The notes: generated from the sequence alone by a model not told the origin. A stretch of 64,000 nt of DNA from Archangium violaceum (GCF_016859125.1 NZ_CP069338.1:2232001-2296000); one strand, 5' to 3'; counted from the first letter of the stretch, positions 25,833-34,767 are shown. Made by a program: numbers and translations.

Positions 25833-26972
25833 ATGGCCTGGAAGACACGCGTCGCGGGTGAGGAGCCGGCGGGACTGGCGCTCGCACAGGGCGCGCTGTG
25901 GACGTACCTGCCCCGCATGGGAGGGTTGATGCTCTCCTGCTGCGAAGGCTCGGTGTGGCTCACCCGCGAGGGAGACTCCGAGGACCACGTGCTGAAACCC
26001 GGGGACGCGCTCCAGGTGGAGGGACATGGACGGGTGGTGGTGCAGGCACTGCGTCCCGCCCGCCTGTACTTCGCCCCCACGCCGCAGCCCGAGTCCGCGC
26101 GCGTGCTGGAGGGGCTGCTGCTCGGCGCGCTCGGGGTGGTGGCCTTCAGCCTCACCCTGCCCGCCACCCGGGTGGCCGTGCCGGAGCTGGGCAGCACCGT
26201 GGTGGGACTGGGCCGGGCGGTGGTGGCGGCGGTGCTCGCGGGGCTGGTGCTGTCCGTGCGCCGCGAGCGGCTCCCCGAGCGCCGGTACTGGCCGCGCCTC
26301 GCGCTGGTGGCCGGAGGCGTGGTGGTGGGCTTCCCCCTGCTGTCCGCGCTCGCGCTGCGCCACATGCCCGCCTCGCACGGCGCGGTGCTGGTGGGCCTGT
26401 TGCCCGCGGCGACGGCCGTGGCCGCCGTCTTCCGGGCGCGCGAGCGTCCCTCGTGGGGCTTCTGGCTGTCGGCGCTGGCGGGGCTCGGCGGCGTGCTGGC
26501 CTTCGCGGTGGCACAGGGCGCGGGGCTGCCCACGGCGGGGGATGCGCTGATGTTGCTCGCCGTGGCCGCGGCCGCGGTGGGCTACGCCGAGGGTGGCGTG
26601 CTCTCGCGCGAGCTGGGGAGCTGGCGCGTCATCTGCTGGGCGCTGGTGCTCTCCGCGCCCGTCCTCGTGCCCGTGGTGGCGCTCTCCGTGGAGCCTGGGA
26701 TGCTCTCCGCGAGCCCGCGCGCATGGCTCGGCCTGGGCTACGTCTCGGCGGTGAGCATGTTCCTCGGCTTCTTCGCCTGGTACCGGGGACTGGCGCTCGG
26801 GGGCGTGGCGCGTGTCAGCCAGCTCCAGCTCGCCCAGCCGCTGCTCACCCTGGGGTGGTGCGCGCTGCTGCTCGGCGAGCCGGTGGGGCGAGGGACACTC
26901 GGGGCGGCCGTGCTGGTGATGCTGTGCGTGCTCACCAGCGTGCGCAGCCGCGTGCGGCGCGTGGGGCCATAG
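25833..26972 (+). CDS. DUF2917-EamA fusion: DMT-superfamily exporter
   Basis: A 379-residue membrane protein. Residues about 25-80 (MLSCCEGSVWLTREGDSEDH, then VLKPGDALQVEGHGRVVVQAL) are a DUF2917 domain, a small cupin-like unit normally encoded as a separate protein. From about residue 90 there are ten hydrophobic helices arranged as two EamA halves (LLGALGVVAFSLTLPATRVAV, AVLVGLLPAATAVAAVF, VSMFLGFFAWYRGLALGGVA, LQLAQPLLTLGWCALLLGEP). EamA carriers usually export amino acids or metabolites. AGAGGAGGCGGC precedes ATG 25833. The divergent MocR gene probably regulates it. Confidence 0.87.
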   Translation: MAWKTRVAGEEPAGLALAQGALWTYLPRMGGLMLSCCEGSVWLTREGDSEDHVLKPGDALQVEGHGRVVVQALRPARLYFAPTPQPESARVLEGLLLGALGVVAFSLTLPATRVAVPELGSTVVGLGRAVVAAVLAGLVLSVRRERLPERRYWPRLALVAGGVVVGFPLLSALALRHMPASHGAVLVGLLPAATAVAAVFRARERPSWGFWLSALAGLGGVLAFAVAQGAGLPTAGDALMLLAVAAAAVGYAEGGVLSRELGSWRVICWALVLSAPVLVPVVALSVEPGMLSASPRAWLGLGYVSAVSMFLGFFAWYRGLALGGVARVSQLQLAQPLLTLGWCALLLGEPVGRGTLGAAVLVMLCVLTSVRSRVRRVGP

Positions 26973-26977
26973 GCGCC

Positions 26978-27976
26978 TCAGGCCACCGTGAGGATTTCCG
27001 CGCCCTGGTCCGTCACCAGGATGGTGTGCTCGAACTGCGCCGTGCGGCTGCCGTCCGCCGTCACCGCCGTCCAGCCGTCATCCCACGTCCGGTGGTGCCA
27101 GTGGCCGAGCGTAATCATGGGCTCGATGGTGAACGTCATCCCGGGCTCCATGATCGTCTTGGCCTCGGGATCGAAGTGGTGCGGAATCTGGAGCGAGGTG
27201 TGGAAGCGCTCGCCGATGCCGTGGCCACAGTAGGCCCGCACCACGCCCATGCGGTTCTTCGTCGCGTGCGCCTCGATGGCCCTGCCGATGTCGTTGATGG
27301 GACGGCCGGGCTTCACCGCCTCGATGCCGAGCATGAGGCACTCACGCGTCACCTGCACCAGGCGCTCGCTGTCCGGGTCCACCCTGCCCACGAGGTAGGT
27401 GGCCGAGCAGTCCCCGTGCACGCCCTCGAGGTAGATGGTGATGTCGAGGTTGATGATGTCGCCTTCCTCGAGCGGCCGGTTGTCGGGGATGCCGTGGCAG
27501 ATGACCTCGTTGATCGAGGTGCAGATGGACTTGGGGAAGCCGTGGTAGTTGAGGGGGCTCGGGTAGCCGCCGCGGCGGATGTACTCCTCGTGGGCGATGG
27601 CATCGAGCTCGTCGGTGGTGATGCCGGGGCGCACGTGGGCGGCGGTGGCGTTCATCACCTCGGCGGCGGCCTTGCAGGCGCGGCGCATGCGGGCGATGAC
27701 GTCCGGGCTCTTCACCTCGGAGGGAGGGAAGAAGCGGCCGGGCCGGCCCGACACCGCGTAGTCCGGACGCGGGATGTGGGCGGGAACGGTGCGCATGGGG
27801 CTGATGACGCCTGGCCGGATGCCACGCGAGGGGGCTTCTGGCCCTCGCTTGCGTGCCTCCACGGCGTCCGCCCCCCGGTGACACTTCTTGTACTTGGTGC
27901 CGCTGCCGCACCAACAAGGGTCGTTCGGCTTGGGCAACACTGCGGGTGCGACCCGCACGGTGGAGACGTCGGTCAT
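26978..27976 (-). CDS. map: type I methionine aminopeptidase with N-terminal SEC-C zinc motif
   Basis: A 332-residue enzyme that removes the initiator methionine from new proteins. The N-terminus carries a SEC-C motif (NDPCWCGSGTKYKKCHRG, about 18-35), as in longer bacterial MetAPs. The pita-bread catalytic domain shows the five metal ligands in LDITIYLEGVHGDCS (two Asp), YCGHGIGERFH (His), TFTIEPMITLG (Glu) and AQFEHTILV (Glu). Length is that of the SEC-C-extended form. It stands alone and converges on the transporter gene with a five-base gap. Many bacteria carry a second, shorter MetAP elsewhere, so essentiality cannot be judged. Confidence 0.93.
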   Translation of the reverse strand: MTDVSTVRVAPAVLPKPNDPCWCGSGTKYKKCHRGADAVEARKRGPEAPSRGIRPGVISPMRTVPAHIPRPDYAVSGRPGRFFPPSEVKSPDVIARMRRACKAAAEVMNATAAHVRPGITTDELDAIAHEEYIRRGGYPSPLNYHGFPKSICTSINEVICHGIPDNRPLEEGDIINLDITIYLEGVHGDCSATYLVGRVDPDSERLVQVTRECLMLGIEAVKPGRPINDIGRAIEAHATKNRMGVVRAYCGHGIGERFHTSLQIPHHFDPEAKTIMEPGMTFTIEPMITLGHWHHRTWDDGWTAVTADGSRTAQFEHTILVTDQGAEILTVA

Positions 27977-28133
27977 GTCATGGAGCTATAGCCCCTGGGA
28001 GCGAACCGCGCACGCCTTCTCGGCTGCCCGCCCCGGGGGTGCCCAGGCCCGGACACGCCGCGTCAGGTAGGACTGGTTGGGTGTTCACTGTGCGAGAATC
28101 CCCGCCCTCCGGTGCACGCCAGGAGAGCGCTCC

Positions 28134-28925
28134 ATGAGGTTCCCCTCGAAGGCCCGGTTACGGCGGGCGGTGCTCGCCGCCAGTGCCCTGCTCACGGCCT
28201 GCGGCTCGGCGGGCTACTCCGTGGACTCCGCCACGAGCGCCTGCCGTCAGAACCCTGCCTACTGCGCCACCGCGGCGGGCGAGGAGGCCGTGGTGCCCAC
28301 CAGCGTCCGGGGCGCCGCCGAGCTCGCCTCCGTGGGGGCCACGCTCCGGGTACTGACGGCCAGCATGAAGTCCAGCATCGAACGCGAGTTGGTGGAGTGC
28401 GCTGAATGGGCGAGCGACACGGTCAACCGCCGACACTTCGGCGGCAACAGCCCCTCACGCAGCCAGTGCCAGGAGCAAATGGGGATGGACCCATGTGGAA
28501 AAAAGGTGACGAGGGCCATGCAATTGGGCACCGAGAAGCACCACCTGGCCCTCCAATGCGCGGAGCAGAAGCTGGGCGCGCTGATACCGGGACGTTTCAG
28601 CCTGGAGCAGCGCTACCGCTACGACCGACAGACAGGGCAGAAACAACTGGTCAGCCGCGAGGCGGCACAGACACTCCGCCAGCAGAGGTGCGCTGACGAG
28701 CTCCTGGGTACACTCGAGCCCGATGTGGTCATCCACTCGGGCAATCCGCTCGAAGTCCTGGCCATCTACGACTTCAAGTTCCCCTGCCCTTCCACCAATG
28801 AACCCAGGTGGAACGACCATCCCCCAGGACACCCCTACGAGAAATTCTCGCAGGGGGCGATGTACAAGGAAGCCTTTGGAGTAAAGCCCCATCCCGTGGC
28901 ACCCCGATGGGGAGTCTACCCATGA
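28134..28925 (+). CDS. lipoprotein with C-terminal PD-(D/E)XK (RecB-like) signature; candidate toxin
   Basis: A 263-residue lipoprotein. The leader MRFPSKARLRRAVLAASALL ends in LTAC (Cys23). The C-terminal half shows a nuclease-like order: Glu134 in MQLGTEKHHLAL, Pro196-Asp197 in LEPDVVIHSG, Asp213-Phe-Lys215 in LAIYDFKFPC, and Gln240 to Tyr244 in SQGAMYKEAFG. This matches the PD, DxK and QxxxY motifs of RecB-like PD-(D/E)XK nucleases. No database match was run. The next gene starts inside its stop (ATGA) and encodes a DUF3396-type immunity protein, which supports a toxin role. Delivery by lipoprotein exchange, as for SitA toxins of Myxococcus, is a further inference. CAGGAGAGCGC precedes ATG 28134. 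Confidence 0.68.
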   Translation: MRFPSKARLRRAVLAASALLTACGSAGYSVDSATSACRQNPAYCATAAGEEAVVPTSVRGAAELASVGATLRVLTASMKSSIERELVECAEWASDTVNRRHFGGNSPSRSQCQEQMGMDPCGKKVTRAMQLGTEKHHLALQCAEQKLGALIPGRFSLEQRYRYDRQTGQKQLVSREAAQTLRQQRCADELLGTLEPDVVIHSGNPLEVLAIYDFKFPCPSTNEPRWNDHPPGHPYEKFSQGAMYKEAFGVKPHPVAPRWGVYP

Positions 28926-29830
28926 GCGAGCGTTTCCCGAGGCTCCGCGTCCACGCACGGAATGGTGAAGTCCTGCTCTGCGATGGCCTGAGCATCTGCT
29001 TCTACATGCGCCGCTCCCATCAGGAGATAGCGCCAGGCGTGATGCGCTCGCTGGACACCTATCTGAGAGCCTTGGGACCCCAGGCGCTCTGTTGGTACGC
29101 GGATCATGAAGGGGACTGGCAGGAGCTCGATACCGCGGGATGGGAAGTCGTCCAGAGTGAGCTGAGTGCAGGCAACTCCGCACGCGTCACGCTGAAGGAC
29201 ATCCCGGGGGGCGCTGGCCAGTACCGGTTCGAGTACTACGGCAGACAGCTCGATGCCCCCTGGTCTGTCAACAAACCAGGGATGGTGTCCGCGGTGGAGT
29301 TCTGGCTGCCCACCGAGTTCCTCGAAGAGCACGGACCCGAGCGGGTGCGAGAACTGGCGCAGGAGATGGCGGCACCGCTGCCCTTCAACTCCGGCCACGC
29401 GGGCCTCTCATTCAACGCCTTGGGACAACTCCCGGGCGTGTCTGGAGAGATTCGCCAGTCGTGCTTCCGCTACCCGGGAATGGACGTCCGGGATGTGGAA
29501 GACCTCGCGTCAAACCTCGGTACACGCGTGCGAGGAGCGTACTGGCTCACCTTCCTGGGCCAGCCCGTGCTGGGTGAGTTGGGAGGCGCGGCCGGTCTGC
29601 GCGCCCGTCTCTCCTCCCCGGACATCACCGTCCAGGAGATGGAAGGAGCGCGGGCCGTCGTCACCCTCGGCATGTGGCCCGAGGCCGGTGACACCGAACA
29701 GGGCCACGACCTGCCCCTGTATCGCGAGCTGGCACGGGTCCTGGAGCCCTGGCTCTACCAGTCTCCCCCCACCCAGGACAGCGCCGCCGATGAAGACCTG
29801 CGCCGCTGGGAGCGCCGCTTCCTCGACTGA
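28922..29830 (+). CDS. DUF3396 / type VI immunity-family protein
   Basis: A 302-residue soluble protein that resembles the DUF3396 group annotated as type VI immunity proteins. Recognisable parts are LCDGLSICFYMRRSHQEIAP near the start, a central region with VSAVEFWLPTEFLEEHGPER, NSGHAGLSFNALGQLPG, and the tail VVTLGMWPEAGDTEQGHDL followed by RELARVLEPWLY and RRWERRFLD. ATG 28922 overlaps the stop of the candidate nuclease gene by four bases, the tight coupling expected of an immunity protein. The last 65 residues recur in a truncated copy at 42104-42298. A 6-bp GC hairpin follows the stop. Confidence 0.78.
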   Translation: MSERFPRLRVHARNGEVLLCDGLSICFYMRRSHQEIAPGVMRSLDTYLRALGPQALCWYADHEGDWQELDTAGWEVVQSELSAGNSARVTLKDIPGGAGQYRFEYYGRQLDAPWSVNKPGMVSAVEFWLPTEFLEEHGPERVRELAQEMAAPLPFNSGHAGLSFNALGQLPGVSGEIRQSCFRYPGMDVRDVEDLASNLGTRVRGAYWLTFLGQPVLGELGGAAGLRARLSSPDITVQEMEGARAVVTLGMWPEAGDTEQGHDLPLYRELARVLEPWLYQSPPTQDSAADEDLRRWERRFLD

Positions 29831-29845
29831 CTCCCGCCACGGGAG
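29831..29845 (+). terminator. GC hairpin directly after the immunity gene
   Basis: CTCCCG at 29831-29836 pairs with CGGGAG at 29840-29845 across a three-base loop and begins on the base after the immunity-gene stop. There is no U-tract, so it is at best a weak or Rho-assisted terminator for the toxin-immunity operon. Confidence 0.35.
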
Positions 29846-30058
29846 CACGGGTGTGCGCCACTGGAGCGCTGGCCCTCCACCCCATTCCCGCCCGGAGGCC
29901 GTGTGGGAGAGCGGAAAGGCGACGAGGAACCATGCTCCAGGGCGCACCCCGACAACCTAGGAGGAACCCCTCACGGGAGCAAGCGCGAAACCACTTCTCT
30001 GGTCACTTCGTCACAATCGACTTCTGGAATCACGTTCGCGGGAAACCACGGCCCCGAT

Positions 30059-30403
30059 TCAGCGCCGCAGTTCCTCGCTGCACGCCATGCAGTGACGCGC
30101 CTCGGGGATGGCCCGCAGCCGGTGCCGGCCGATCGCCCCGCCGCAGCGCGCGCAGTGCCCGAAGTCCCCCTGCGCGATGCGCACCAGCGCGTCGTCGATG
30201 TCCTTCAACTCCCGCTGCTCCCGCTCCGACAACTGCTCGAGCACCTCCTCCGCGCTTCCCTCCGCCGGCTCGTCCACGAGCTCAGCCTCCCGCCCGCGCC
30301 TCAGCCCCTCGGCCTCCGCCAGGGTGTCTCGCGGCAGGCCACGCAGGCTGCTCCGCCGCTGCAGCAACGCCGCCCGTGCCTCGTTCTCCCACGTGTCCAT
30401 CAT
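30059..30403 (-). CDS. TraR/DksA zinc-finger protein
   Basis: A 114-residue protein of the DksA/TraR family. An N-terminal helical hairpin (LAEAEGLRRGREAEL to LSEREQRELKDIDDAL) is followed by FGHCARCGGAIGRHRL and IPEARHCMACSEEL, giving a Cys4 zinc site of the form C-x2-C-x17-C-x2-C. DksA binds the RNA polymerase secondary channel and adjusts transcription with ppGpp; short paralogues like this one are common in myxobacteria and may be stress-specific. ATG 30403 and 30400 are adjacent; either could be used. It stands alone between divergent neighbours. Confidence 0.86.
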   Translation of the reverse strand: MMDTWENEARAALLQRRSSLRGLPRDTLAEAEGLRRGREAELVDEPAEGSAEEVLEQLSEREQRELKDIDDALVRIAQGDFGHCARCGGAIGRHRLRAIPEARHCMACSEELRR

Positions 30404-30616
30404 GATGCGCCCTCACTTCTCCGGCGCGCCGCACGGGCCCGCCGCCATATGGCTCCAGCCTCGTTTCAGGAAACGTGCCTCGCGCATCCGCTCCTGAATC
30501 CCGCCTCACCTGCGCAAGGATTGCGGGTCTCCCCGGGTCCCTCCGCACCCCTTGCGCACCCAGGCGGGCTGCTCTCTCGTACCCTCGCTGGAACGGCCCT
30601 TGCTCCGAGCCGCATC

Positions 30617-31429
30617 ATGTCCCCTCTCTCCACCCACCCCGCTCCGGGCCCGCTCCTCCAGGGGCTCCTCCCGCGTGAGCACGGCGTCTGGTTCCAGCTC
30701 GGTCTGCCCCTGGTCACCGCCCTGTTCGTCTCCGGCGCACCGGCCAGCGCCCTCTGGCTCTCGGGGGCCGCTCTCGCCTGCCTGCTCGCCCATGAGCCGC
30801 TGGTCCTGCTGCTCGGCCACCGGGGAGCCCGCCGCGGTGAGCGTGACGGGGGCCGTGCACGGACATGGGGCCTCCTGGTGGGCGCGGTGGGCGCGGTGTG
30901 CTTCGCGCTCGGCGCCCTCACGCTGCCGCCCGAGGCCCGGCCCTTCCTCGCGATGCCCCTCATCCTCGGCGGCGAGGTGCTCCTGCTCGTGTGGAACCGC
31001 CAGGAGCGCACGCTCTCCGGAGAGGTGCTCGCCTCACTCGCGCTCGGCGCCTGGGCCGTCCCCGTCGCCATGGCCGGAGGCATGCCGGCCTCCACCGCGA
31101 TGACGCTCTGGGGCACCTATGGGCTGTCCTTCGCGCTGGCCACCCTCGCCGTCCGCCTCGTCATCGCCAGCCACCGGCCCCGCGCCCACCGCACACGGCT
31201 GCGGTGCACGGGCGCCGTCCTGGTGACGGCCCTGCTCGCCACGGCCGTGCTCTGGGCGCTCGACTCCGGGCTTCACCCGCTGCGCGTGGTGGCGCTATTG
31301 CCCGTGGGCCTCGTGGCGCTCGGGTTGTGCGTGGCCCTGCCCTCGCCCCGGCGGCTGCACTCCATCGGCTGGACGCTGGGGGTGGCCGGGACGCTCACGC
31401 TGGTGCTGCTCGGCGTGGGGCTCTCCTAG
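30617..31429 (+). CDS. YwiC-like membrane protein
   Basis: A 270-residue inner-membrane protein. The opening LLPREHGVWFQLGLPLVTALF is the YwiC-like family signature. About eight hydrophobic helices follow (ALWLSGAALACLLAHEPLVLLL, LLVGAVGAVCFALGALTL and FLAMPLILGGEVLLLVW among them). LAHEPLVLLLGHRGARRG is also typical. The function of the family is unknown. ATG 30617 is chosen because it lies a few residues before the family start. Its stop overlaps the convergent START-domain gene by four bases (CTAG). Confidence 0.78.
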   Translation: MSPLSTHPAPGPLLQGLLPREHGVWFQLGLPLVTALFVSGAPASALWLSGAALACLLAHEPLVLLLGHRGARRGERDGGRARTWGLLVGAVGAVCFALGALTLPPEARPFLAMPLILGGEVLLLVWNRQERTLSGEVLASLALGAWAVPVAMAGGMPASTAMTLWGTYGLSFALATLAVRLVIASHRPRAHRTRLRCTGAVLVTALLATAVLWALDSGLHPLRVVALLPVGLVALGLCVALPSPRRLHSIGWTLGVAGTLTLVLLGVGLS

Positions 31430-32058
31430 CGCGCCGAGGCCCGCTCCGTGGCCAGCTGCCGCGCGCGCTTCTCCACCGCGCGCACCGTGTCCATCACCGC
31501 GTCCTTCTGGCCCAGGCCGGCCAGGAAGCCCGGGATGGAGCCACCGGGCTCCACGGTGAAGCGGTACACGAAGTGGACCTTGCCCTCGCCGCGCGGGGTG
31601 AAGAGCCAGCTGCCCTCGTTGTGGAGCAGCCGCACCACGCCCTTGCGCGCCGGCAGCGCCTGGTTCTCCGGCACCCACTTCTGACGGAACTCCCCCGTCC
31701 CGTCCGCCGCCAGCACCTGCTCGTCCACCACCTTGAGCACGTAGTCGCGGTTGGAGATGATGGGCAGGTTCAGCCGCGTGTACGTCACGCGCGAGCCGTC
31801 CGGCCCCGACGCGAGCACCCGCGACTCCGTCACGTACGGCATCCAGTGGCGGAAGCTCTCGTGATCCCTGAGCGCGGATTGGACGTCCTGGATGCTTGCG
31901 TCCAGCTCACCCTCCGCCCAGATTTCTCGCCCGCCGGGAATGTCCGGACGCATCCGTACGCGGATGACCACATCCCCGTCCGCGACCTTCTCCCACGTCT
32001 CGGCGCCAATGACGGCACCCGCAGCCAACGCGACCACCAGGACCAGTAGGCCCTTCAT
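31426..32058 (-). CDS. exported START/SRPBCC-domain protein
   Basis: A 210-residue exported protein. MKGLLVLVVALAAGAVIGA is a signal peptide. The rest follows the START-like lipid-binding fold: EGELDASIQDVQSALRDHES, FRHWMPYVTESRVLASG, YTRLNLPIISNRDYVLKVV, VPENQALPARKGVVRLLHNEG and a long C-terminal helix (AVMDTVRAVEKRARQLATER). Such proteins carry or sense lipids. A periplasmic location suggests a role in envelope lipid handling (inference). It stands alone, divergent from the HAD nucleotidase gene. Confidence 0.82.
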   Translation of the reverse strand: MKGLLVLVVALAAGAVIGAETWEKVADGDVVIRVRMRPDIPGGREIWAEGELDASIQDVQSALRDHESFRHWMPYVTESRVLASGPDGSRVTYTRLNLPIISNRDYVLKVVDEQVLAADGTGEFRQKWVPENQALPARKGVVRLLHNEGSWLFTPRGEGKVHFVYRFTVEPGGSIPGFLAGLGQKDAVMDTVRAVEKRARQLATERASAR

Positions 32059-32171
32059 GTTCGACTCCCCTCACTGTGAGGCGGGCCCCGGCCGGTCTCC
32101 CGCCCTCCACCAACACCCTCGCCGCCAGAAGCATCGACTTTTGGCACCGGCCAGGGCACGAAGGTAGCCAT

Positions 32172-33665
32172 ATGATCGGCCACCTGACAGCCCCCCCACC
32201 GGAGCGCGGGCTCTTCTGCAATCGAACCCTCAACATGAGGGCCATCAAAGCCATCGGGTATGACATGGATTACACGCTCATCCACTACAAAGTGGAAGCG
32301 TGGGAACAACGAGCCTACGAACATATGAGGGATCGGCTCGTGGCCCAAGGCTGGCCCGTGGCCCACCTGACGTTCGAGCCGATGCTGGCCATGCGCGGCC
32401 TCATCATCGACACCGAGAAGGGCAACCTCCTCAAGGCCAACCGCTTCGGGTTCGTGAAGAAGGCGCTCCACGGCACCCGGACCATGGACTTCGAGACACA
32501 GCGCAACGAGTACGCCCGCACCATCATCGACCTGTCCGAGCGCCGCTGGGTCTTCCTCAATACCCTTTTCTCACTTTCCGAGGCGTGCCTCTACGCCCAG
32601 GTGGTGGACCTGCTGGACGCCGGCAAGCTCGCGGGCCCCATGGGCTACGCCGACGTCTACGAGCACGTGCGCCGCAGCCTCGACGCCACGCACATGGAGG
32701 GCAAGCTCAAGGCGGAGATCATCGCCGACCCGGGGCGCTACGTGCTGGCCGAGTCGGACACGGCGCTCGCGCTGCTGGACCAGAAGAACGCGGGCAAGAG
32801 GCTGCTGCTCATCACCAACAGCGAGTGGGCCTACACGCTGCCCATGATGCACGCCGCGTTCGACCCGTACCTGCCCAGGGGGATGACGTGGCGCGAGCTG
32901 TTCGACGTGGTCATCGTCAGCGCGCGCAAGCCCGAGTTCTTCACCACGCGCTCCTCGCTCTTCGAGGTGGTGACGGAGCCGGGACAGGAGGGCCTGCTGC
33001 GCCCGCACTCGGGGCCGCTCAAGCCGGGGGTGCCCTACTTCGGCGGCAGCGCCACGGAGGTGGAGCGCTCGCTGGGCATGAGCGGGGATGAAATCCTCTA
33101 CGTGGGCGACCACATGTTCGGCGACGTGCACGTCACCAAGAACGTGCTGCGCTGGCGCACCGCGCTCATCCTGCGCGAGCTGGAGGATGAGATCCGCGCC
33201 ATCAGCGCCTTCCGCGCCACCGAGGCGCGGCTCGAGGAGCGCATGGTGCACAAGGAGCGGCTGGAGGCGGAGTCCTGCCAGGTGAAGTTGGAGCTGCAGC
33301 GGCGGCGGCTGGGCTACGGCCCGCGCGATCCCTCGGCCCCCGACGAGCAGCTCCACGCCCGCGCCGCCGAGCTGCGCCTGCAACTGGAGGCGCTCGACGC
33401 GGAGCTGGGCCCCATGGCCCGCGCCGCCAGCGAGCTGTCCAACCCCATCTGGGGCCTGCTGACGCGGGCGGGCAACGACAAGAGCCACCTGGCGCGCCAG
33501 GTGGAGCGCTACGCGGACATCTACACGTCGCGGGTGAGCAACTTCCTCTTCGCCACGCCGTTCGTCTACCTGCGCAGCCCCCGCGGCAGCCTGCCGCACG
33601 ACCCGAGCTCCCCGGGAGGCACGCCCGTCCTCGCGTCCAACGCCGCGGAGACGAGCGCGCCCTGA
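32172..33665 (+). CDS. HAD-IG family 5'-nucleotidase (cN-II-like)
   Basis: A 497-residue cytoplasmic haloacid dehalogenase-fold nucleotidase, related to eukaryotic cytosolic purine 5'-nucleotidase, which dephosphorylates IMP and GMP. Visible are the nucleophile motif GYDMDYTLIHY (Asp31, Asp33), LLLITNSEWAYT (motif II), SARKPEFFTT (motif III lysine) and ILYVGDHMFGDVHVTKN (motif IV acids). The C-terminal 150 residues are helical with coiled-coil character (LEERMVHKERLEAESCQVKL). Length fits the family. ATG 32172 is preceded by AAGG. NMRAIKAIGYDMDY begins at residue 21, so a start at ATG 32235 is also possible. Confidence 0.88.
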   Translation: MIGHLTAPPPERGLFCNRTLNMRAIKAIGYDMDYTLIHYKVEAWEQRAYEHMRDRLVAQGWPVAHLTFEPMLAMRGLIIDTEKGNLLKANRFGFVKKALHGTRTMDFETQRNEYARTIIDLSERRWVFLNTLFSLSEACLYAQVVDLLDAGKLAGPMGYADVYEHVRRSLDATHMEGKLKAEIIADPGRYVLAESDTALALLDQKNAGKRLLLITNSEWAYTLPMMHAAFDPYLPRGMTWRELFDVVIVSARKPEFFTTRSSLFEVVTEPGQEGLLRPHSGPLKPGVPYFGGSATEVERSLGMSGDEILYVGDHMFGDVHVTKNVLRWRTALILRELEDEIRAISAFRATEARLEERMVHKERLEAESCQVKLELQRRRLGYGPRDPSAPDEQLHARAAELRLQLEALDAELGPMARAASELSNPIWGLLTRAGNDKSHLARQVERYADIYTSRVSNFLFATPFVYLRSPRGSLPHDPSSPGGTPVLASNAAETSAP

Positions 33666-33681
33666 GGAGCACCCGGGCGCT

Positions 33682-34767
33682 TCATCTGCGTGCGCTCCAG
33701 GAGGCGGGAGCGTACGCGGAGCCCATGGGCACCGGACGCACGCCGGCCTCGTACCGCGCCGCCGCCCGGCTCCAGCACCGGGCGAGCCCCAGCACCACCA
33801 GCACCAGCGGCACCGCGCACACCAGGTCCGTCGCGTAGTGGAAGCGGCCCACCAGGGTGGCCACGATGAGGCCGATCCCCGGCAGCAACATCACCCGGAA
33901 GACGCGCCGCTCGAAGCGGAAGGCATACACGAGCACCACCAGCGTGGTGCCGGTGTGCCCCGAGGGGAAGCAGTCCTTCGAGAAGGGCGGCGTGCGCATC
34001 ACCGAGTCCAGGAAGGGCGTGAGCCACAGCCCCTTCAGCGGCTCGGGGAAGTCATTGAAGAGGAAGTAGCGCGGGCCGATGGCCGGCACCAGCGCGTAGC
34101 AGAAGTAGTTGAAGGCGAAGAGCAGACCGAGCGCCAACAGGTACTCGTCGAAGGCGTCACGGCGCCGGGTGAAGTACAGCACCGCGGCCAGCACCAGCGG
34201 CCAGAGGAAGTGGCCGTAGTAGCAGAGCATCAGGAGCTCGGTGAGCCAGGGCGGCACCCACTGCCCGAGCACCACCGAGGTGTACGCACCGACCATCCGC
34301 AACTCGAGGGCGGCGAGCTGGGAATCTCGCAGCACCGGGGTGACGGCCGTCACGAGGGGCGCGAGCATCTCGTGTCCGAGGCCCAGCACCGGCAGCAACC
34401 AGAAGGACGCCACGAAGGCCACCAGCCGCCGCCTGGGGAAGGTGGCCTCCAGGGTGCGCAGCACCAGCGGCCCGAGCGCGAAGACGGTGAAGTAGACGGC
34501 GGACCGTGTGGAGCCGGGAGCCCACCGGGCGGGCCCCACCAGCGCCAGGGCCGCCAGCGCGCACGACACCAGGATGACGACGTCCACGCCTCGCAGGTAC
34601 ACGTCCCGCGCATCCCAGAAGGCGGCGCGTGGGGACGCCCCCTGTTGGCGCGCGCCCACCGCCGCGACGGGAGCCACGGCGGCCTCGGCGCGCTTGCCGG
34701 GCTCCAGGCTCCGAGCCATTCCCCTCTCGACACTCTCCTCGTCCAGGACCTGCTGAGGACGTCCCAT
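33682..34767 (-). CDS. PAP2-family membrane phosphatase
   Basis: A 361-residue membrane protein with a PAP2-superfamily core. The catalytic motifs are KDCFPSGHTGTTLVVL (His of the phosphatase signature) and VGRFHYATDLVCAVPLVLV (second His and Asp). At least seven hydrophobic helices surround them, for example VVILVSCALAALALVG and LLALGLLFAFNYFCYALVPAIG. The layout resembles aureobasidin-resistance/inositol phosphorylceramide synthase-like PAP2_3 proteins, so transfer of a phosphate-linked head group to lipid is as possible as simple phosphatase action. A 9-bp inverted repeat lies 16-43 bases upstream of ATG 34767 and may be an operator. Confidence 0.82.
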   Translation of the reverse strand: MGRPQQVLDEESVERGMARSLEPGKRAEAAVAPVAAVGARQQGASPRAAFWDARDVYLRGVDVVILVSCALAALALVGPARWAPGSTRSAVYFTVFALGPLVLRTLEATFPRRRLVAFVASFWLLPVLGLGHEMLAPLVTAVTPVLRDSQLAALELRMVGAYTSVVLGQWVPPWLTELLMLCYYGHFLWPLVLAAVLYFTRRRDAFDEYLLALGLLFAFNYFCYALVPAIGPRYFLFNDFPEPLKGLWLTPFLDSVMRTPPFSKDCFPSGHTGTTLVVLVYAFRFERRVFRVMLLPGIGLIVATLVGRFHYATDLVCAVPLVLVVLGLARCWSRAAARYEAGVRPVPMGSAYAPASWSARR

